Below are positions 12,451 to 13,991 of a stretch of 13,991 nt of DNA, piece by piece (positions within the stretch are counted from its first letter, which is position 1; each line of letters opens with the position of its first letter). Where the stretch lies: positions 1 to 13,991 of the forward strand of contig JAUIEY010000032.1 of assembly GCA_030429685.1 (NCBI GenBank), given 5' to 3'. The position numbers were made by a program, and so were the translations under genes. The notes beneath the pieces were generated by a model. That model saw nothing but the letters and a program-made list of their open reading frames with translations. It was not told the DNA's origin and ran no database searches. Source of the stretch: Gammaproteobacteria bacterium. GTDB lineage: Bacteria; Pseudomonadota; Gammaproteobacteria; Steroidobacterales; GCA-2729495.

Positions 12451-13991
12451 ATGCGCTATTCACGGTTGATTCCTGCGGGAATTACGGCTGCACTGGTGTT
12501 CGCGCCGGCTGCACTGGTTGTCCCGCAGGCCGGCTATGCGGAACGCGACGAAATCGTCGTTTCCGTCCGCCGCAAGGAAGAGAATCTGCAGGAAGTACCG
12601 TTGTCGGTCTCTACCATTGGCGAAGGCGAGATAAAACGCTTCGGCATCGAGAATCTCGGCGATGTAGTCAAGTATTCGGCGGGTCTGGAATTTGACGAAG
12701 GTTTTGGCGCGCAGGACACCCGCGTGGTTATTCGCGGCCTGTCGCCGACCAGGGGCCGGGCGAATGTCGCGTTTCTGGTTGATGGCGTAGATTTCAGCGG
12801 CGAGGCGGTTTCCACTGCCGGCGGCGGTATCCTCGTTAACCAGCAGCTGCTGGACATTGAGCGGGTCGAGGTAGTCAAAGGTCCGCAAAGTGCATTGTAT
12901 GGCCGCAGCGCTTTTGCCGGTGCCATTCAGTATGTCACCAAGAAGCCGAGTCTGGAGGAATTTGAGGGCTCGGTAAGCGTCGATTACGGCATTAACCGTA
13001 ATTTCCGCAGCGATACGCGGGACACCAAGCGTATTGCAGCCGCAGCAGGCGGTCCGATCACGGAAAACTTCGGCCTGCGGGTTAACGGCGTCGTTTACGA
13101 TAACGACGGCTACTACAACAACACTATTACCGGTCAAGCCGTCGGTGGTTCTGAAGGTCACGGAATAGCGCTGTCGGGTCTGTGGGAAGCCAGCGATTCA
13201 CTGACCATCTCCGGGCGCATTGCCAGCTCCAATGATGAATATGAACAGCGCGCACAGGCGCGGGTAGCATCCAACCTGCTGGTTGACCTGAATGATTCAG
13301 TGGCCGTGGTGGCCGGTGTGCCGGGCCCTGGTCAGACCAACAACCTGATCAATGTTACCGGGCCGGCAGCATTTGCCGGCGGTCCGCATCCTGACTGTGC
13401 TGGTGCGGCAACTAACGCTGACGGCACGATTACGTCCTGTCTGGGCACACCCAAGGTGCTGGTGGCAGGCGTTATGCCGGACAGGGATCAGTTGCGCGTG
13501 GTGCAGAACGAAAACCCGCGCACGGGCAACAACTATCCCGGCACCGATGTCGATACGCTGACCTTTACGCTGCAGGCCGACTGGGAACTTTCATCCGGCA
13601 AATTCTCGTCCACCACGGGCTATGTGGATCTGGATTCGACCCAGCTGATAGACGGGCAATATGACGCGTTGCAGGCTGGCACGCATAGCTCACTGGATGG
13701 CACCTACATGTTTACGCTGGCGCCTTGTGGTTTCTCCAATTGTTCGCCGGCTATTCAGGAAATTGATTTCAGAAACAACACCAAGCTGTTCAGCCAGGAA
13801 TTCCGCTACGCATCAGAGCTGGACGGCCCGATCAACTACACGGTCGGCGCGTTGTTCTGGAACGAAGATGTCAAACAGGTGGAAAACAGCACCTCGATTT
13901 CCCCGAGCATCTTCCGCGTGCCGCCGCCGTTCCCGCCGGGACAGCCGCTGCCCATCGAAAGCGCGGTTGCCGGTAACTCGATTCTGGCCGG
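12451..13991 (+). CDS. TonB-dependent outer-membrane receptor (partial, 3' end beyond window)
   Basis: The first 513 residues of a TonB-dependent receptor, open to the right edge. Residues 1-30 are a signal peptide ending in GYA. EIVVSVRRKEENLQEVPLSV (34-53) contains a TonB-box-like EIVVS and the plug start. The plug runs to about 165 and includes DTRVVIRGLSPTRG (89-102), VAFLVDGVDF (106-115), IERVEVVKGPQSALYGR (136-152) and FAGAIQYVTKKP (155-166). The beta-barrel follows, with alternating strands and long loops; Cys316/Cys330 and Cys426/Cys431 may form disulfides in surface loops. It would import a large or scarce nutrient across the outer membrane with TonB energy; the ligand is unknown (no siderophore-specific feature was seen). 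The ATG at 12451 has a good site (GGGGA, 7-nt spacer). It is divergent from the sigma operon and preceded by a long leader. Confidence 0.93.
   Translation, partial: MRYSRLIPAGITAALVFAPAALVVPQAGYAERDEIVVSVRRKEENLQEVPLSVSTIGEGEIKRFGIENLGDVVKYSAGLEFDEGFGAQDTRVVIRGLSPTRGRANVAFLVDGVDFSGEAVSTAGGGILVNQQLLDIERVEVVKGPQSALYGRSAFAGAIQYVTKKPSLEEFEGSVSVDYGINRNFRSDTRDTKRIAAAAGGPITENFGLRVNGVVYDNDGYYNNTITGQAVGGSEGHGIALSGLWEASDSLTISGRIASSNDEYEQRAQARVASNLLVDLNDSVAVVAGVPGPGQTNNLINVTGPAAFAGGPHPDCAGAATNADGTITSCLGTPKVLVAGVMPDRDQLRVVQNENPRTGNNYPGTDVDTLTFTLQADWELSSGKFSSTTGYVDLDSTQLIDGQYDALQAGTHSSLDGTYMFTLAPCGFSNCSPAIQEIDFRNNTKLFSQEFRYASELDGPINYTVGALFWNEDVKQVENSTSISPSIFRVPPPFPPGQPLPIESAVAGNSILA

Noticed and set aside
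12460..13161. 233-codon - strand frame opposite the TonB receptor
   Set aside because: It overlaps the plug domain, which has clear family motifs on the + strand, and it has no convincing start.

Overview
The window looks like the chromosome of a GC-rich (about 60%), Gram-negative, probably gammaproteobacterial and possibly marine organism. This rests on a TonB-dependent outer-membrane receptor, several Sec-type signal peptides, a periplasmic c-type cytochrome fusion, an ECF sigma operon with DUF3619-like and DUF3106-like partners, and a density of oxidoreductases typical of bacteria that degrade unusual organic compounds. No tRNA, rRNA, insertion sequence, CRISPR array or clear transfer boundary was found. 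Taxonomy is inferred from gene style only.

Left part (1-6.5 kb). A partial + strand gene, perhaps the tail of a Rieske-type ring-hydroxylating oxygenase, ends at a strong intrinsic terminator. On the - strand follow a secreted cytochrome c/glucose-sorbosone-dehydrogenase-like fusion and, upstream of it, a luciferase-like (LLM) oxidoreductase. A perfect 20-bp palindrome sits between them. A second, divergent LLM oxidoreductase runs on the + strand, and its 3' end overlaps by 53 nt the 3' end of a convergent MFS transporter. The transporter is the last gene of a - strand group: Met/Gly-rich membrane protein, SAM methyltransferase, MFS.

Middle part (6.5-10.3 kb). A + strand group encodes two different NAD(P)-binding SDR proteins and a stand-alone peptide deformylase. 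Convergent to it is a TauD/TfdA-type Fe(II)/2-oxoglutarate dioxygenase. Divergent from that, only 35 bp away, is a thioredoxin-fold protein carrying the iodothyronine deiodinase signature with Cys in place of selenocysteine. Two LLM enzymes, two SDRs, a dioxygenase, a methyltransferase, an exporter-like MFS and the deiodinase-like protein suggest accessory catabolism or detoxification of a (possibly halogenated, aromatic or terpenoid) compound. The substrate cannot be read from sequence.

Right part (10.35-14 kb). A tight - strand operon encodes a secreted protein built of 11-residue charged repeats, an ECF-type sigma factor, a single-pass DUF3619-like protein and a secreted DUF3106-like protein. 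Two of its junctions are ATGA overlaps. Divergent from it, across a 263-bp regulatory region with an apparent shared promoter element and several inverted repeats, starts a TonB-dependent receptor that runs off the right edge.

The most interesting items are the Cys-type deiodinase-like protein beside a TauD-like dioxygenase, the hendecad-repeat protein in the sigma operon, the Met/Gly i+4 zipper membrane protein, the 20-bp palindromic operator candidate, and the cytochrome-dehydrogenase fusion that appears to lack the usual catalytic histidine.
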